Notes: generated from the letters alone by a model not told the origin. DNA of 59,749 nucleotides from Oscillospiraceae bacterium (GCA_022763825.1 JALEQX010000015.1:1-59749); one strand, 5' to 3'. Numbered from the stretch's first letter, positions 8,745-17,648 are shown. Numbers and translations: made by a program.

Positions 8745-9551
8745 ATGAATCCTATATTGCTTGCCGTCCTTACAGTAGGCGGAATCGGACTCGTCGCGGG
8801 ACTTTTGCTGGCGGTTTTCTCAATCGTCATGGCTGTTCCCAAGGATGAAAAGGCGGAGGAGATAACCGAATGTCTCCCCGGCGCGAACTGCGGTTCGTGC
8901 GGATATTCGGGCTGCGCGGGCTACGCCTCGGCTCTCTCAAAGGGCGAGACGACGAATACCGCGCTGTGCAATCCCGGAGGCGCGGCGGTTTCCAAGAAAA
9001 TTGCCGAGATCATGGGACTCGAAGCGGGAGAGATTAAGCCCATGGCGGCAGTCGTTCTCTGTCAGGGATATAATGATAATGCCGTTAAAAAGATGAATTA
9101 CATCGGCGTAGACTCGTGCCGTATGGCTCAGCAGCTTTACGGCGGAGAGAAGGAGTGCATATTCGGCTGTCTCGGACTCGGCGACTGCGTAAAAGTGTGC
9201 CCGTTCGACGCGATTCATATATGCGACGGAATCGCGAGAATCAATCCTCTTGCGTGCCGTGCGTGCAAAAAGTGCGTAAACACCTGCCCGAAGAAGCTTA
9301 TAGAGCTTCTGCCTCTTCACGAGACGAAAGCCGCGGTTCTGTGCAAGAATCACGACAAGGGCGTTATTGCGAGAAAAGAGTGCAAATCGGCGTGCATAGG
9401 CTGTATGAAGTGTGTTAAAACGTGCGAAGCCGGAGCCGTAACGGTCGATAAGTTCGCCGCTCACGTTGATTATGACAAATGCACCGGCTGCGGAAAATGT
9501 CACGAAGCATGCCCCGTTAAGTGCATTGACCTTATAAAGCTTTTTTCATAA
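8745..9551 (+). CDS. rnfB: Rnf complex subunit RnfB
   Basis: Electron entry subunit that accepts electrons from ferredoxin. One N-terminal membrane helix (~5-27) is followed by the Fe-S domain motif GANCGSCGYSGC, then several ferredoxin-type sites: C-x2-G-x-L-G-L-G-D-C-V-K-V-C-P, C-R-A-C-K-K-C-V-N-T-C-P, C-I-G-C-M-K-C-V-K-T-C, and C-T-G-C-G-K-C-H-E-A-C-P. 268 aa is normal for clostridial RnfB. It is the last gene of the operon (order C-D-G-E-A-B), with the terminator beginning 17 bp after the stop. Confidence 0.96.
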   Translation: MNPILLAVLTVGGIGLVAGLLLAVFSIVMAVPKDEKAEEITECLPGANCGSCGYSGCAGYASALSKGETTNTALCNPGGAAVSKKIAEIMGLEAGEIKPMAAVVLCQGYNDNAVKKMNYIGVDSCRMAQQLYGGEKECIFGCLGLGDCVKVCPFDAIHICDGIARINPLACRACKKCVNTCPKKLIELLPLHETKAAVLCKNHDKGVIARKECKSACIGCMKCVKTCEAGAVTVDKFAAHVDYDKCTGCGKCHEACPVKCIDLIKLFS

Positions 9552-9567
9552 CAATATAAAAATAACA

Positions 9568-9613
9568 ATCCCGTACGGACGGTATCAATTCGCCTGTACG
9601 GGATGTTTTTTTG
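9568..9613. terminator. Bidirectional terminator between rnfB and the ECF gene
   Basis: A nine-base stem, ATCCCGTAC (9568-9576) with GTACGGGAT (9596-9604), is followed by GTTTTTTTT on the plus strand and by a T-rich stretch on the minus strand. It lies between convergent genes and can serve both. Confidence 0.85.
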
Positions 9614-9626
9614 TTTTATTCAAAAA

Positions 9627-10280
9627 TTATTTATGAAGCTTTGCTACGGCTTTTTTTACGGGGAGTCCGACTGCCGAGCAGGCGAGCGCGCCGATTGCCG
9701 CCTCGGGAAGTCCGTTCGTAAGCACGGTCATGCCGAGTATCGCGATGAGAGTTTTGCCGGCGCCGCCGCCTAACGCGGTGAGGTATTCCTGACCGAAGAA
9801 AACGTAAATTCCGCCTAATACGAGGAATGTATTCGTAAGGCTTCCGAGAAGTCCCGCAATTGTGTATGTTACGCTTTTATATTTAATCTTCTCTCCGAGA
9901 GCCTTGATGATAAGACCCGTAACGACGCCGATGAGAATTCTCGGTACGAAGCATATGAGAAGCGAGCCGAAGTTACCCGAAAATTCGCCCATTGTGTAAA
10001 ACGGCGTGTATATAAACGAGAAAAGTCCGGGAGCCGTGAACGTCCAGTAGATGAAACTGCACGCGCCGAACACGAGTCCCATGAACGCACCCGCGCCGGT
10101 GCCGAGTATCGCCGCCGTAATGATTACGGGTACGTGCGAGAGCGTTGCCGAGAGCGGTCCGAGTGCGGGCAGAGTGCCAAGGGGTGTGAAGCAGACGATT
10201 ATTTCAATCGCCATGAGCATTGCAAGCTCCGTCAGCTTGATTATCTTTTCGCGGTTTGTTTTCTTTGATTTGTTATTCAT
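9627..10280 (-). CDS. ECF transporter S component, probably for pantothenate
   Basis: 217 aa, about six hydrophobic helices, with the typical S-component opening (basic N-terminus, then TELAMLMAIEIIVCFTPLG and a Gly/Ala-rich GTGAGAFMGLVFGACSF stretch). It captures a vitamin and works with a shared EcfT-EcfA module that is not in this window. The gene follows coaX (type III pantothenate kinase) on the same strand after 56 bp, so pantothenate is the likely substrate (PanT-like). This rests on context plus fold, not on binding residues. GGAGG precedes the ATG. Confidence 0.8.
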   Translation of the reverse strand: MNNKSKKTNREKIIKLTELAMLMAIEIIVCFTPLGTLPALGPLSATLSHVPVIITAAILGTGAGAFMGLVFGACSFIYWTFTAPGLFSFIYTPFYTMGEFSGNFGSLLICFVPRILIGVVTGLIIKALGEKIKYKSVTYTIAGLLGSLTNTFLVLGGIYVFFGQEYLTALGGGAGKTLIAILGMTVLTNGLPEAAIGALACSAVGLPVKKAVAKLHK

Positions 10281-10336
10281 TTTTATTCCTCCTGTTGATG
10301 TTCATAAATGATATATCACAGATATGAGATTATATT

Positions 10337-11101
10337 TTAATTTTTATCGTAGATCATTTTAAGACCGTCCAAAACGAGAGTCGGGTCTGAAATTATATCC
10401 GTTTCGCAGTTTTTAATTATGTCGGGCGCGATTCCGCCCGTTGCGACGACGGTTTTGATTTTTTCTCCGAGAGCCTTTTCAAGTCTTTTGCACATTCCGT
10501 CGAGCATTGCCGCCGTGCCGAGCACCGTTCCCGACTGCATGCTTGTAACAGTGTTCGTGCCGATGGGGCTGATTTCGTCCGCCATTGATATCGCGGGGAG
10601 CTGGCTTGTCATTTTTGATAACGCGTCGAGCGAGATTCTGACTCCGGCGCTTATCGTACAGCCCCTGTAAACTCCGTTCGAGTCGACGACGCTGATTTTC
10701 GTCGCTGTGCCGAGGTCGAGTACGAGCAGGGGCGTTTCGTATTTGCCCAGCGCTCCGACGGCTCCCGCCACAAGGTCTGCACCGAGCTGCGCGGGGTTGT
10801 CGATTTTGATATTCAGTCCCGTTTTGACTCCGGGGCCGATTATTTTCGCCCTCGCGAGAGTCAGCAGATATATCGCGTCGCTTATCACGGCGGTAAGCTC
10901 CGGTACGACGGAGCCTATTATTGCTCCCGTACAGTCGGTGGCGTTCGCCTTGTGAAGCGATATGATCGCAGACATTTCGACGGCGTACTGTTCCGCCGTT
11001 CTTGCCCTGTCTGTCGCCGTGCGCGAGACGACTTCAAGTCTGCCGTCAATGTACAGTCCGAACGTGACGTTGGTATTGCCTATGTCGACAGCTAAGATCA
11101 T
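10337..11101 (-). CDS. coaX: Type III pantothenate kinase
   Basis: Catalyses ATP-dependent phosphorylation of pantothenate, the first step of CoA synthesis. CoaX enzymes belong to the ASKHA superfamily and need a monovalent cation. Seen: the phosphate-1 motif D-I-G-N-T-N at residues 5-10, L-G-A-D-L-V-A-G, LVLDLGTATKISVVD, the GCTISAGVRIS substrate loop, and ATGGIAPDI near the end. 254 aa is typical. The gene is first in a two-gene unit with the S-component, driven by its own promoter. The later CoA enzyme CoaE is encoded as a fusion at 50634-52268. Confidence 0.95.
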   Translation of the reverse strand: MILAVDIGNTNVTFGLYIDGRLEVVSRTATDRARTAEQYAVEMSAIISLHKANATDCTGAIIGSVVPELTAVISDAIYLLTLARAKIIGPGVKTGLNIKIDNPAQLGADLVAGAVGALGKYETPLLVLDLGTATKISVVDSNGVYRGCTISAGVRISLDALSKMTSQLPAISMADEISPIGTNTVTSMQSGTVLGTAAMLDGMCKRLEKALGEKIKTVVATGGIAPDIIKNCETDIISDPTLVLDGLKMIYDKN

Positions 11102-11148
11102 AACGATCCCTCCGTAAAAATATTATTCCGAATTTATTCGGTAATTCT

Positions 11149-11177
11149 ATTATACAATGAAAAAAATATTTTAACAA
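11149..11177 (-). promoter_or_regulatory. coaX promoter
   Basis: On the minus strand, TTGTTA (11172-11177) and TATAAT (11149-11154) are separated by 17 bp. The predicted start is ~40 bp before the coaX ATG. It is divergent from the proC promoter. Confidence 0.75.
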
Positions 11178-11205
11178 TAAAATAAACAACGAATTTTCAA
11201 AGTTG

Positions 11206-11234
11206 TTGAAAAATATTTTCATATAATATATAAT
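11206..11234 (+). promoter_or_regulatory. proC promoter
   Basis: TTGAAA (11206-11211) and TATAAT (11229-11234) have 17-bp spacing. The predicted start is about 30 bp before the proC ATG. Confidence 0.72.
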
Positions 11235-11273
11235 CATATTGTATATAAGATTTTAAGAATTTTGGTGATTAAA

Positions 11274-12071
11274 ATGAAAACAATAGGATTTATCGGAGCG
11301 GGCAACATGGCTCGTCCGATTATAAGAAGCACTGCCGAAAAGGGCGTATTCGAAAAAAATGATATTTATGTCTATGACCCGAATACCGAAGCTCTTAATT
11401 CGTTCTGCGCCTGCGTCGGAGTAAACGCCGTCGGGGAAGGGTTCGTCCGGAAAAACTGCGACGTTATAATGCTGTGTACGAAACCGCAGGTTTTTCCGAC
11501 GATTCTGCCCGCAGTCGGAGAGACGGTCAGGGACAGAGATCCGCTGATAGTTTCCATAGCCGCAGGCAAGACGACGGAATATATAGCTTCGCTCCTCGGC
11601 TATAATGCTAAAATTGCGAGAATTTTCCCGAATCTCAACGCGGAGGTCGGTTCGGCGATATCTGCGTATACTTCGAATCAGAGAGTATCTGAGGATGAAA
11701 TTAACCTCGTGGGTAAAATCTGCTCGTCGTACGGCGAGGCTGTGCGCCTTGCGGAGGATAAATTTTCCGTGTTCGGAGTCCTCGGAGGATGCGCTCCGGC
11801 GTATTCGTTCATGTTCATAGACGCTCTGGCAAAGTCGGGCGAAAAATACGGACTCGATAAAGAGACCGCGTTCAAAGCCGCCGTTCAGGTCGTTCTCGGA
11901 AGCGCCGAGCTTTTAAAAGCCGGGGTCGGTGAGCCGGGCGAGATGGTAAAACGCGTATGCTCCCCGGGAGGCACGACGATAGAGGGCGTAAACGTTCTTG
12001 ATTCGGACGGATTGTACGCTCTTGTCGATAAGGCGTTCAAGGCTTCGTACGACAGGGACAAACAGCTTTAA
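11274..12071 (+). CDS. proC: Pyrroline-5-carboxylate reductase
   Basis: Last step of proline synthesis: NAD(P)H-dependent reduction of pyrroline-5-carboxylate in the cytoplasm. The N-terminal Rossmann motif is G-F-I-G-A-G-N-M-A. The C-terminal family signature PGGTTIEGVNVLD is complete, and GCAPAYSFMFIDAL matches the conserved dimer helix. I prefer ATG 11274, which leaves the GGTGAT ribosome site at 11264-11269; in-frame TTG and GTG codons at 11262 and 11265 fall in or before that site. 265 aa is normal. No other proline genes are nearby. Confidence 0.94.
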   Translation: MKTIGFIGAGNMARPIIRSTAEKGVFEKNDIYVYDPNTEALNSFCACVGVNAVGEGFVRKNCDVIMLCTKPQVFPTILPAVGETVRDRDPLIVSIAAGKTTEYIASLLGYNAKIARIFPNLNAEVGSAISAYTSNQRVSEDEINLVGKICSSYGEAVRLAEDKFSVFGVLGGCAPAYSFMFIDALAKSGEKYGLDKETAFKAAVQVVLGSAELLKAGVGEPGEMVKRVCSPGGTTIEGVNVLDSDGLYALVDKAFKASYDRDKQL

Positions 12072-12089
12072 AAAAGGAGCCGGTTTGTT

Positions 12090-12521
12090 ATGATGACTTA
12101 TATATGGATAGCCGTTTTTATTGTCGCGACAGTCGTCGAATTCGCGACTGTTCAGCTTGTGTCCGTATGGTTTGCCGTCGGCGCGCTCGCCTCGTTCATT
12201 CTGTCTGTGTGCAGGGTCGATCAGCTGTGGATTCAGATACTCGTTTTCACGCTCGTATCGCTCGTATCGCTTATAGCGACGAGACCGCTTATTAAAAAAC
12301 TTAATAAAAAGACTAAGCGCGAACCCACGAACGCCGACATGTATATAGGACTCGAGGGCATAGTAACGGAAAAAATAGACGACGTCGAATCAACCGGACT
12401 TGTAAAGGTCAAGGGCTCGGTATGGTCGGCAAAAAGTCCGTCGGGCAAAACCATTCCCGCCGGCGCAAAGGTTAAAGTACTCTCGATAGAGGGCGTAAAG
12501 CTCATCGTCGAGGAAATTTAA
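12090..12521 (+). CDS. NfeD family membrane protein
   Basis: A short NfeD protein (143 aa): two or three hydrophobic helices in residues 1-70, then a C-terminal OB-fold domain with G-L-E-G-I-V-T and V-K-V-K-G-S-V-W-S-A-K-S, ending VKVLSIEGVKLIVE. NfeD partners of this short type act with SPFH proteins in membrane microdomains. The SPFH gene follows after 12 bp. AAGGAG lies about 10 bp before ATG 12090; the next ATG (12093) is equally possible. Confidence 0.88.
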   Translation: MMTYIWIAVFIVATVVEFATVQLVSVWFAVGALASFILSVCRVDQLWIQILVFTLVSLVSLIATRPLIKKLNKKTKREPTNADMYIGLEGIVTEKIDDVESTGLVKVKGSVWSAKSPSGKTIPAGAKVKVLSIEGVKLIVEEI

Positions 12522-12533
12522 GGAGGATAAATC

Positions 12534-13466
12534 ATGGGAGCTTACATTGCAATAGCCGTAGTCGTACTGCTTATACTCGTTATAGTAATCGCGAATATAA
12601 AAATCGTACCTCAGTCAAAGGCGTACGTTGTCGAACGTCTCGGCGCGTACAAAGGCACGTGGCAGACGGGACTTCATATTAAAATACCGTTTATCGAACG
12701 CGTAGCGAAAGTTGTATCATTAAAAGAAAAAGTCGCGGACTTCCCGCCTCAGCCCGTTATCACGAAGGATAACGTAACCATGCAGATAGACACCGTCGTA
12801 TTTTATCAGATAACCGATCCGAAGCTTTTTACGTACGGAGTCGAGCAGCCCGTATCGGCTATCGAAAACCTTACGGCTACGACGCTTCGTAATATCATAG
12901 GCGAAATGGAGCTTGACCACACTCTTACCTCGAGAGACGTTATAAATTCGAAAATACGCGTAATTCTCGACGAGGCTACCGACCCGTGGGGCATTAAGGT
13001 CAACAGAGTCGAACTTAAAAATATATTCCCGCCCAAAGAGATTCAGGACGCGATGGAAAAGCAGATGAAAGCCGAACGTGAAAGACGAGAGTCGATTTTA
13101 AGAGCAGAGGGCGAAAAGGCGAGTCAGATACTCGTCGCCGAGGGTAAAAAGGAGTCGCAGATTCTCGCCGCACAGGCCGACAAAGAGGCGGCCATTCTCC
13201 ACGCGGAGGCTGTTAAGGCTTCTAAGATAAGGGAATCCGAGGGCGAAGCGGAGGCTATCATCAAGATTCAGCAGGCTAATGCAGAGGGAATAAGACTTAT
13301 AAACGAGGCGAATCCCTCGAACGCCGTTCTTACGATAAAGAGTCTTGAATCTCTTGCAAAGGTCGCAGACGGCAAGGCTACGAAACTCATAATCCCCTCC
13401 GAGCTTCAGTCTCTCGCGGGACTTGCTTCAAGCGCGGCGGAGATATTTAAGGATAAAGAGCAGTAA
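12534..13466 (+). CDS. SPFH/stomatin-like protein (QmcA/paraslipin type)
   Basis: One N-terminal membrane helix (~3-22), an SPFH domain starting at VPQSKAYVVERLGAYKGTWQTG, then a long Ala/Glu/Lys-rich coiled coil (~170-250) and the end LQSLAGLASSAAEIF. It is expected to form large oligomeric rings at the membrane and to organise microdomains or regulate membrane proteases. Pairing with NfeD is the classic arrangement. GGAGG is 7 bp before the ATG. 310 aa is typical. Confidence 0.93.
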   Translation: MGAYIAIAVVVLLILVIVIANIKIVPQSKAYVVERLGAYKGTWQTGLHIKIPFIERVAKVVSLKEKVADFPPQPVITKDNVTMQIDTVVFYQITDPKLFTYGVEQPVSAIENLTATTLRNIIGEMELDHTLTSRDVINSKIRVILDEATDPWGIKVNRVELKNIFPPKEIQDAMEKQMKAERERRESILRAEGEKASQILVAEGKKESQILAAQADKEAAILHAEAVKASKIRESEGEAEAIIKIQQANAEGIRLINEANPSNAVLTIKSLESLAKVADGKATKLIIPSELQSLAGLASSAAEIFKDKEQ

Positions 13467-13505
13467 TTCAATTTTTATTAAATAAAAGGCGTGTAAAATT
13501 AACGC

Positions 13506-13534
13506 TTGTAAAAATATTTTTAATATTGTATTAT
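13506..13534 (+). promoter_or_regulatory. Promoter of the first foldase gene
   Basis: TTGTAA (13506-13511), 17 bp, TATTAT (13529-13534). The same -35 box and spacing recur before the second foldase gene and before the zinc-ribbon gene at 38466. Confidence 0.65.
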
Positions 13535-13568
13535 ATAACTTGTATTACCTTATGAAAGGCGTATTGTC

Positions 13569-15380
13569 ATGGATGATTTTGAGAAGAAGAACGAATTAGA
13601 AAACGGTTCGGCCGCAGAGCCGTCACCCGATACTGCGGACGAAAAAGAGACCGCGCCGGTTTTGCAGAACAGTCAGGATGAACCTTCCGAGCCCGCCGAA
13701 GCCGGTTCGGATACTGAGGAATCGGACGACTCGCAGGACGAAAACGGTGCGCAGGAAACAAATGAGGAATCATCCGCCGAAACGGTTTCGGATGAAAATT
13801 CCGCGCCCGCTCCCGTGTTTGAGTCCCAAGCTCAGCCGGAGGTTTCGCCCGAGTCCGACGGCGAAAAACCAAAAAAGAAAAAGAAGAAAACCGCTCTGAT
13901 AGTTTCTCTTGCGGTAATGCTTGCGGTTATAGTCGCAGGTCTTTGCACGATAGTATGGCTTACTCAGGGACCGTCGTCTTCGTCCGTCAAGTCGGATGAA
14001 ACCGTCATGACCATAGGCGACGATAAATATACGGCGGGCGAATTCTATTTCTATTATCTTAACTATTATTCGTACTACTATCAGTACATTCAGTACGGCT
14101 CGATAAGCGCCGATTCGATACGCGACGGCGCTATAAAAGAGATGGCTTACGTAAACACCGTTTATAACGACGCACAGAAGGACGGCGTAACTCTTTCCGA
14201 GAGCGAATATAAGGAATATGTCACTGATTCTCTTGACTCTCTTTCCTCGCAGGCGCAGTCGGACGGACTTACAATGGCCGAGTATCTCGAAAAATACTAC
14301 GGCAAGGGATTCAGCGAGGATATGCTCAAGTCGATTCTTGAAAAGAACGCCGTTGCAAATATCTATAAAGAGCGTAAGACGGACGAGGCGAAGAAATATT
14401 ATACCTCTGACGAGGGCGTAGCCGAGATCCTTAAAGAGTATAACGATAACCGCAAGGATTACGACCTTGTCGGAGTCGAATATTACTACTTCTCAGACGA
14501 TACCGACGGTACAAAAGCCTCCGATAAAGCGCAGAAGCTTATTGACGCGGTTAATAACGGACAGACATTCGCAAACGCGGTTTACGATAATTTCAAGGGT
14601 GAGGATTATAAGTATTCGAGAGACGAATGCCCCTCGATTCCCAACGCTTCATACGATAATCTTTCAAGCCTTTCCGATGACATCGCCTCATGGGCGTTCG
14701 AAATCGATTCCAACGGCAACTACGTCAGAAAAGCGGGCGATATGAAATCGTTCGAGGCAAATTCAATGACGTACGTTTTCCGTATAAGCTCCGTTCCCGC
14801 AAAGGTCGAGACTCACCCCGTAACGTACAGGGATATCCTTATATCGGCCTCGGGTACGGACGAGGAATCGCTTATGAAAGCCAAGAGCGAAGCAAATACG
14901 ATTTATAACGAATATAAAGCGCATGCGGACGAAAAGGGCTATGACGCGGAATATTTCGGCACTCTTGCTGCCGACAAATCGGCGGACAGCACAACTTCAT
15001 CAAACGGCGGACTTCACGAGAACGTATATCGCCCCGATTCCGCAAGCGACAAATGGGCTCTTGAATCGGGCAGAAAAAAGGGTGACATCGCCGTATTAAA
15101 AGGTGACGACGGATATCATGTCGTACTCTTTGATTCGACGTCATCTTCTCCCGAGTGGATGAACAGTATCACGTCCGTTCTTACAGATAAAAAGGTTGAG
15201 GATTTGTTTACCGGCGCGGAAAATGCCTCCGCAGACGCGGTTAAGGACGATACGGTTATAGAAAAAGTCGTTGCGTCGGCACAGAATACGTTCAACACTC
15301 TTAACGCCCAGGCTCAGCAGAAGGCACAGAATCAGCAGGCTCAGGCGCAGAATCAGCAGGCTCAGGACGGAAATTCATAA
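13569..15380 (+). CDS. Membrane-anchored parvulin-like peptidyl-prolyl isomerase (foldase), paralogue 1
   Basis: 603 aa. An acidic, low-complexity cytoplasmic N-terminus (~1-98, rich in E, S, D) leads to a Lys cluster (K-P-K-K-K-K-K-K-T) and one membrane helix (~112-134). Outside, a SurA/PrsA-like N-domain (MTIGDDKYTAGEFYFYYLNY) is followed by a PpiC-like domain: HPVTYRDILI, NGGLHENV and GDIAVLKGDDGYHVVLFD. The usual catalytic H-I-L of PpiC is D-I-L here, so isomerase activity is uncertain. The C-terminus is a Q/A-rich tail with two copies of an 18-bp repeat (CAGAATCAGCAGGCTCAG). It probably helps fold secreted proteins. Confidence 0.78.
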   Translation: MDDFEKKNELENGSAAEPSPDTADEKETAPVLQNSQDEPSEPAEAGSDTEESDDSQDENGAQETNEESSAETVSDENSAPAPVFESQAQPEVSPESDGEKPKKKKKKTALIVSLAVMLAVIVAGLCTIVWLTQGPSSSSVKSDETVMTIGDDKYTAGEFYFYYLNYYSYYYQYIQYGSISADSIRDGAIKEMAYVNTVYNDAQKDGVTLSESEYKEYVTDSLDSLSSQAQSDGLTMAEYLEKYYGKGFSEDMLKSILEKNAVANIYKERKTDEAKKYYTSDEGVAEILKEYNDNRKDYDLVGVEYYYFSDDTDGTKASDKAQKLIDAVNNGQTFANAVYDNFKGEDYKYSRDECPSIPNASYDNLSSLSDDIASWAFEIDSNGNYVRKAGDMKSFEANSMTYVFRISSVPAKVETHPVTYRDILISASGTDEESLMKAKSEANTIYNEYKAHADEKGYDAEYFGTLAADKSADSTTSSNGGLHENVYRPDSASDKWALESGRKKGDIAVLKGDDGYHVVLFDSTSSSPEWMNSITSVLTDKKVEDLFTGAENASADAVKDDTVIEKVVASAQNTFNTLNAQAQQKAQNQQAQAQNQQAQDGNS

Positions 15381-15418
15381 GTTTTAAAACGTATTTCGGC
15401 GTAATTTTCAAAAAATAC

Positions 15419-15447
15419 TTGTAAATTTTTTAGAAAAGTATTAAAAT
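15419..15447 (+). promoter_or_regulatory. Promoter of the second foldase gene
   Basis: TTGTAA (15419-15424), 17 bp, TAAAAT (15442-15447), followed by AAAGGTG before the ATG at 15488. Confidence 0.65.
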
Positions 15448-15487
15448 AACCTGTGTTAATTTCATTTCTGAAAGGTGTTTTTCCCAA

Positions 15488-17173
15488 ATGGATAAAAATT
15501 TAGAAAAAGAAAAAGAGCTTTACCGTAAGGAACGAAAAGAACGTATTTCCAAAAACGCGAAAGCTAACGAAAAAGGCTCGTTAAAGGGCAAGGACCATAC
15601 CGCCGTGATAAGCAAGGTCATTTCGTGGATATTCTGTATTGTTCTCGTCGGCGCTATCGTTGTAGGCTCCGTCGTTCAGTTCGGCGTTCCTCAGAAGGTG
15701 CTCAAGGCTGTTAAGATTGACGGAAAATCGTATTCCGCGGCAGAGTACGCGTTCTACTATTCGTCCGTATACAATTCATTTGCAAACTATTCAAAGAATT
15801 ACGGCGCAACATACGCCGACGGCTTTGATTACAATCAGCCCGCCGCAAATCAGACTCATAAGGATTCCGACGGCAACGAGGAGACTTTCGACAAGTATTT
15901 TGCAAAACTCGCCGTTGACAATATGGCGAATGTAAAGAGATACTACGCAAAAGCTCTTGAAAATAATATCGAGCTTACCGAAGAGGATAATAAGACTATT
16001 AACGAGGCTATGACTCAGTTTGACTCTCAGCGTAAAAACTACTCCGTATCGAGCTATTTAAGCAAAATCTACGGCAGGGGCGTTACCGAGAGACTTTTCA
16101 AGAAAGTCATTACCGAACAGCAGTACGTTACGAGATTCAGAGACGTTAAGACAGAGGAATTCAATAACGATATCACTTCCGATAAAATTAACGCGGAGTA
16201 TTCTGCAAACAAGAAGAATTACGATGTCGTAGATTTCAGATGGTACACAATCGATATTGATACGACGGCTGCCGACGCGGATAAGGCAAAGAGCGACGCA
16301 GAGACTAAGGCTGACGAGTTTATTGCAGCCGTTAAAGCCGACGGCAATACCGAGGACGCATTTAAAAAGCAGGCTATCCTCTTCCTTGATAAGGATTCTG
16401 AGGATTATGAGTCCGATAAGGAGACTTATTCAAAGGACGGCGCTACCATCCTTCATAAAACCGATTACGCTACTGTTTCGTCATCTGTAAGTAAGGACGC
16501 GGCAGACTGGGTATATTCCGTTGACGATAACGGCAATTATAACAGACCCGCCGGAGAAATGGCTAAGTATTCCACCGATAAATACGTTTATATAATCTAT
16601 ACTCTCGGCGCACCCTATCAGGATACCGTTAAGCCTGTAAGCGTACGTCACATCCTCTGCGCGTTTTCTGCAGAGAAAACAGGAGCGGCTCCGACCGACG
16701 AGCAGAAACAAGCTGCTAAGGAGAAGGCGGAGAAGGTTCTTCAGAGCTACAAGGACTCAATTTCTCAGAGCGGTAAGGACTACGATGAGGACGCATTTGT
16801 AAATCTTGTTTCGGCGAATTCGGACGATACCGGAACATCGAGCAAGGGCGGTCTTATCGAGAACATGATAAACAACGACCAGTACGTAGCCGAATTTGAG
16901 GACTGGGCTTTCGCAGAGGGCAATTATGCCGGCGAGGCAAGAAAGACCGGCGACGTAGGCATTATCGAGACCGAGTACGGCTATCACGTTATGTACTTTG
17001 TCGGACAGGCCGACGAACCCTCGTGGTATACTACTATCAAGGATAAACTTGTAGATTCCGAGTCGGATAAGTATTGGAAGGACTTTGACGCTCAGTTCAG
17101 CGACGACAATGTTACGACTGTAGACTGGGTTATGGACAGAGTTGTAGCTTCTCAGAATAAGAAATTTGCATAA
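15488..17173 (+). CDS. Membrane-anchored parvulin-type peptidyl-prolyl isomerase (foldase), paralogue 2
   Basis: 561 aa, same architecture as the preceding gene: a charged cytoplasmic start, one membrane helix (~40-62), a SurA/PrsA-like N-domain (KIDGKSYSAAEYAFYYSSVYN), a middle helical region, then a PpiC domain with the standard motif K-P-V-S-V-R-H-I-L-C (catalytic His retained), S-K-G-G-L-I-E-N-M and T-E-Y-G-Y-H-V-M-Y-F. It lacks the acidic N-terminal extension and the QA tail of paralogue 1. It probably assists folding of exported proteins. It has its own promoter and a strong terminator, so the two paralogues can be expressed separately. Confidence 0.85.
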   Translation: MDKNLEKEKELYRKERKERISKNAKANEKGSLKGKDHTAVISKVISWIFCIVLVGAIVVGSVVQFGVPQKVLKAVKIDGKSYSAAEYAFYYSSVYNSFANYSKNYGATYADGFDYNQPAANQTHKDSDGNEETFDKYFAKLAVDNMANVKRYYAKALENNIELTEEDNKTINEAMTQFDSQRKNYSVSSYLSKIYGRGVTERLFKKVITEQQYVTRFRDVKTEEFNNDITSDKINAEYSANKKNYDVVDFRWYTIDIDTTAADADKAKSDAETKADEFIAAVKADGNTEDAFKKQAILFLDKDSEDYESDKETYSKDGATILHKTDYATVSSSVSKDAADWVYSVDDNGNYNRPAGEMAKYSTDKYVYIIYTLGAPYQDTVKPVSVRHILCAFSAEKTGAAPTDEQKQAAKEKAEKVLQSYKDSISQSGKDYDEDAFVNLVSANSDDTGTSSKGGLIENMINNDQYVAEFEDWAFAEGNYAGEARKTGDVGIIETEYGYHVMYFVGQADEPSWYTTIKDKLVDSESDKYWKDFDAQFSDDNVTTVDWVMDRVVASQNKKFA

Positions 17174-17192
17174 AATCGAATAAAATAATTGC

Positions 17193-17224
17193 AGTCCCGC
17201 GTAGTTTCGTACGCGGGACTTTTG
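17193..17224 (+). terminator. Intrinsic terminator after foldase 2
   Basis: A perfect 11-bp stem, AGTCCCGCGTA (17193-17203) with TACGCGGGACT (17210-17220), a 6-nt loop, then TTTGCGTTTT. Confidence 0.88.
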
Positions 17225-17285
17225 CGTTTTATATAGCAAAAGACTAAAAGCCGGTTTGAAACAGAGAAAAAAGTATTAAATCTTT

Positions 17286-17648
17286 TCAGAAAATACTCTG
17301 AAACGACAGCTTTTCCCCGTCGCGTACGCCCGTCAGGAATCCGCGAGCCTTGTCGAGCACGTCTTTGTAGTCATCGCTTTGCGTTTTTGCGGCGTAGACG
17401 ATATCGTTAAGATTCATTTCGATTTCGTCGACATCCTCGTGTTTTAATAAAATTGCGAGAAGTTTTTTGTCCTTTTTCCACTCGCCGAAAAGATTCTGCG
17501 CACGGGAAAGTTCAAATTCGTTTTCATCTTCCATTCTCTCTATTTCATTTATCGATTTCGTCAGAGTTCTGTCCGTATAGACTGCGGAGCTTACAGCAAG
17601 CGCGAGACAGAAAAACGGCAGAATTACCGCGGTTATGAGTCGTTTCAT
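17286..17648 (-). CDS. DUF4363 family protein
   Basis: 120 aa with an N-terminal signal/anchor helix (residues 4-22), then an amphipathic helical domain with the family patterns FGEWKKDKKLLAILLKHEDVDEIE and LNDIVYAAKT. No biochemical function is known. In spore-forming Clostridia it is usually next to a DUF421 gene, as here (3 bp spacing), so the two probably act together in the spore or forespore membrane; that is inference from linkage. Confidence 0.82.
   Translation of the reverse strand: MKRLITAVILPFFCLALAVSSAVYTDRTLTKSINEIERMEDENEFELSRAQNLFGEWKKDKKLLAILLKHEDVDEIEMNLNDIVYAAKTQSDDYKDVLDKARGFLTGVRDGEKLSFQSIF

Noticed and set aside
11149..11261. Riboswitch or T-box leader in the coaX/proC intergenic region
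   Set aside because: The gap is short and A/T-rich and is filled by two promoters; no conserved riboswitch or T-box core is visible.
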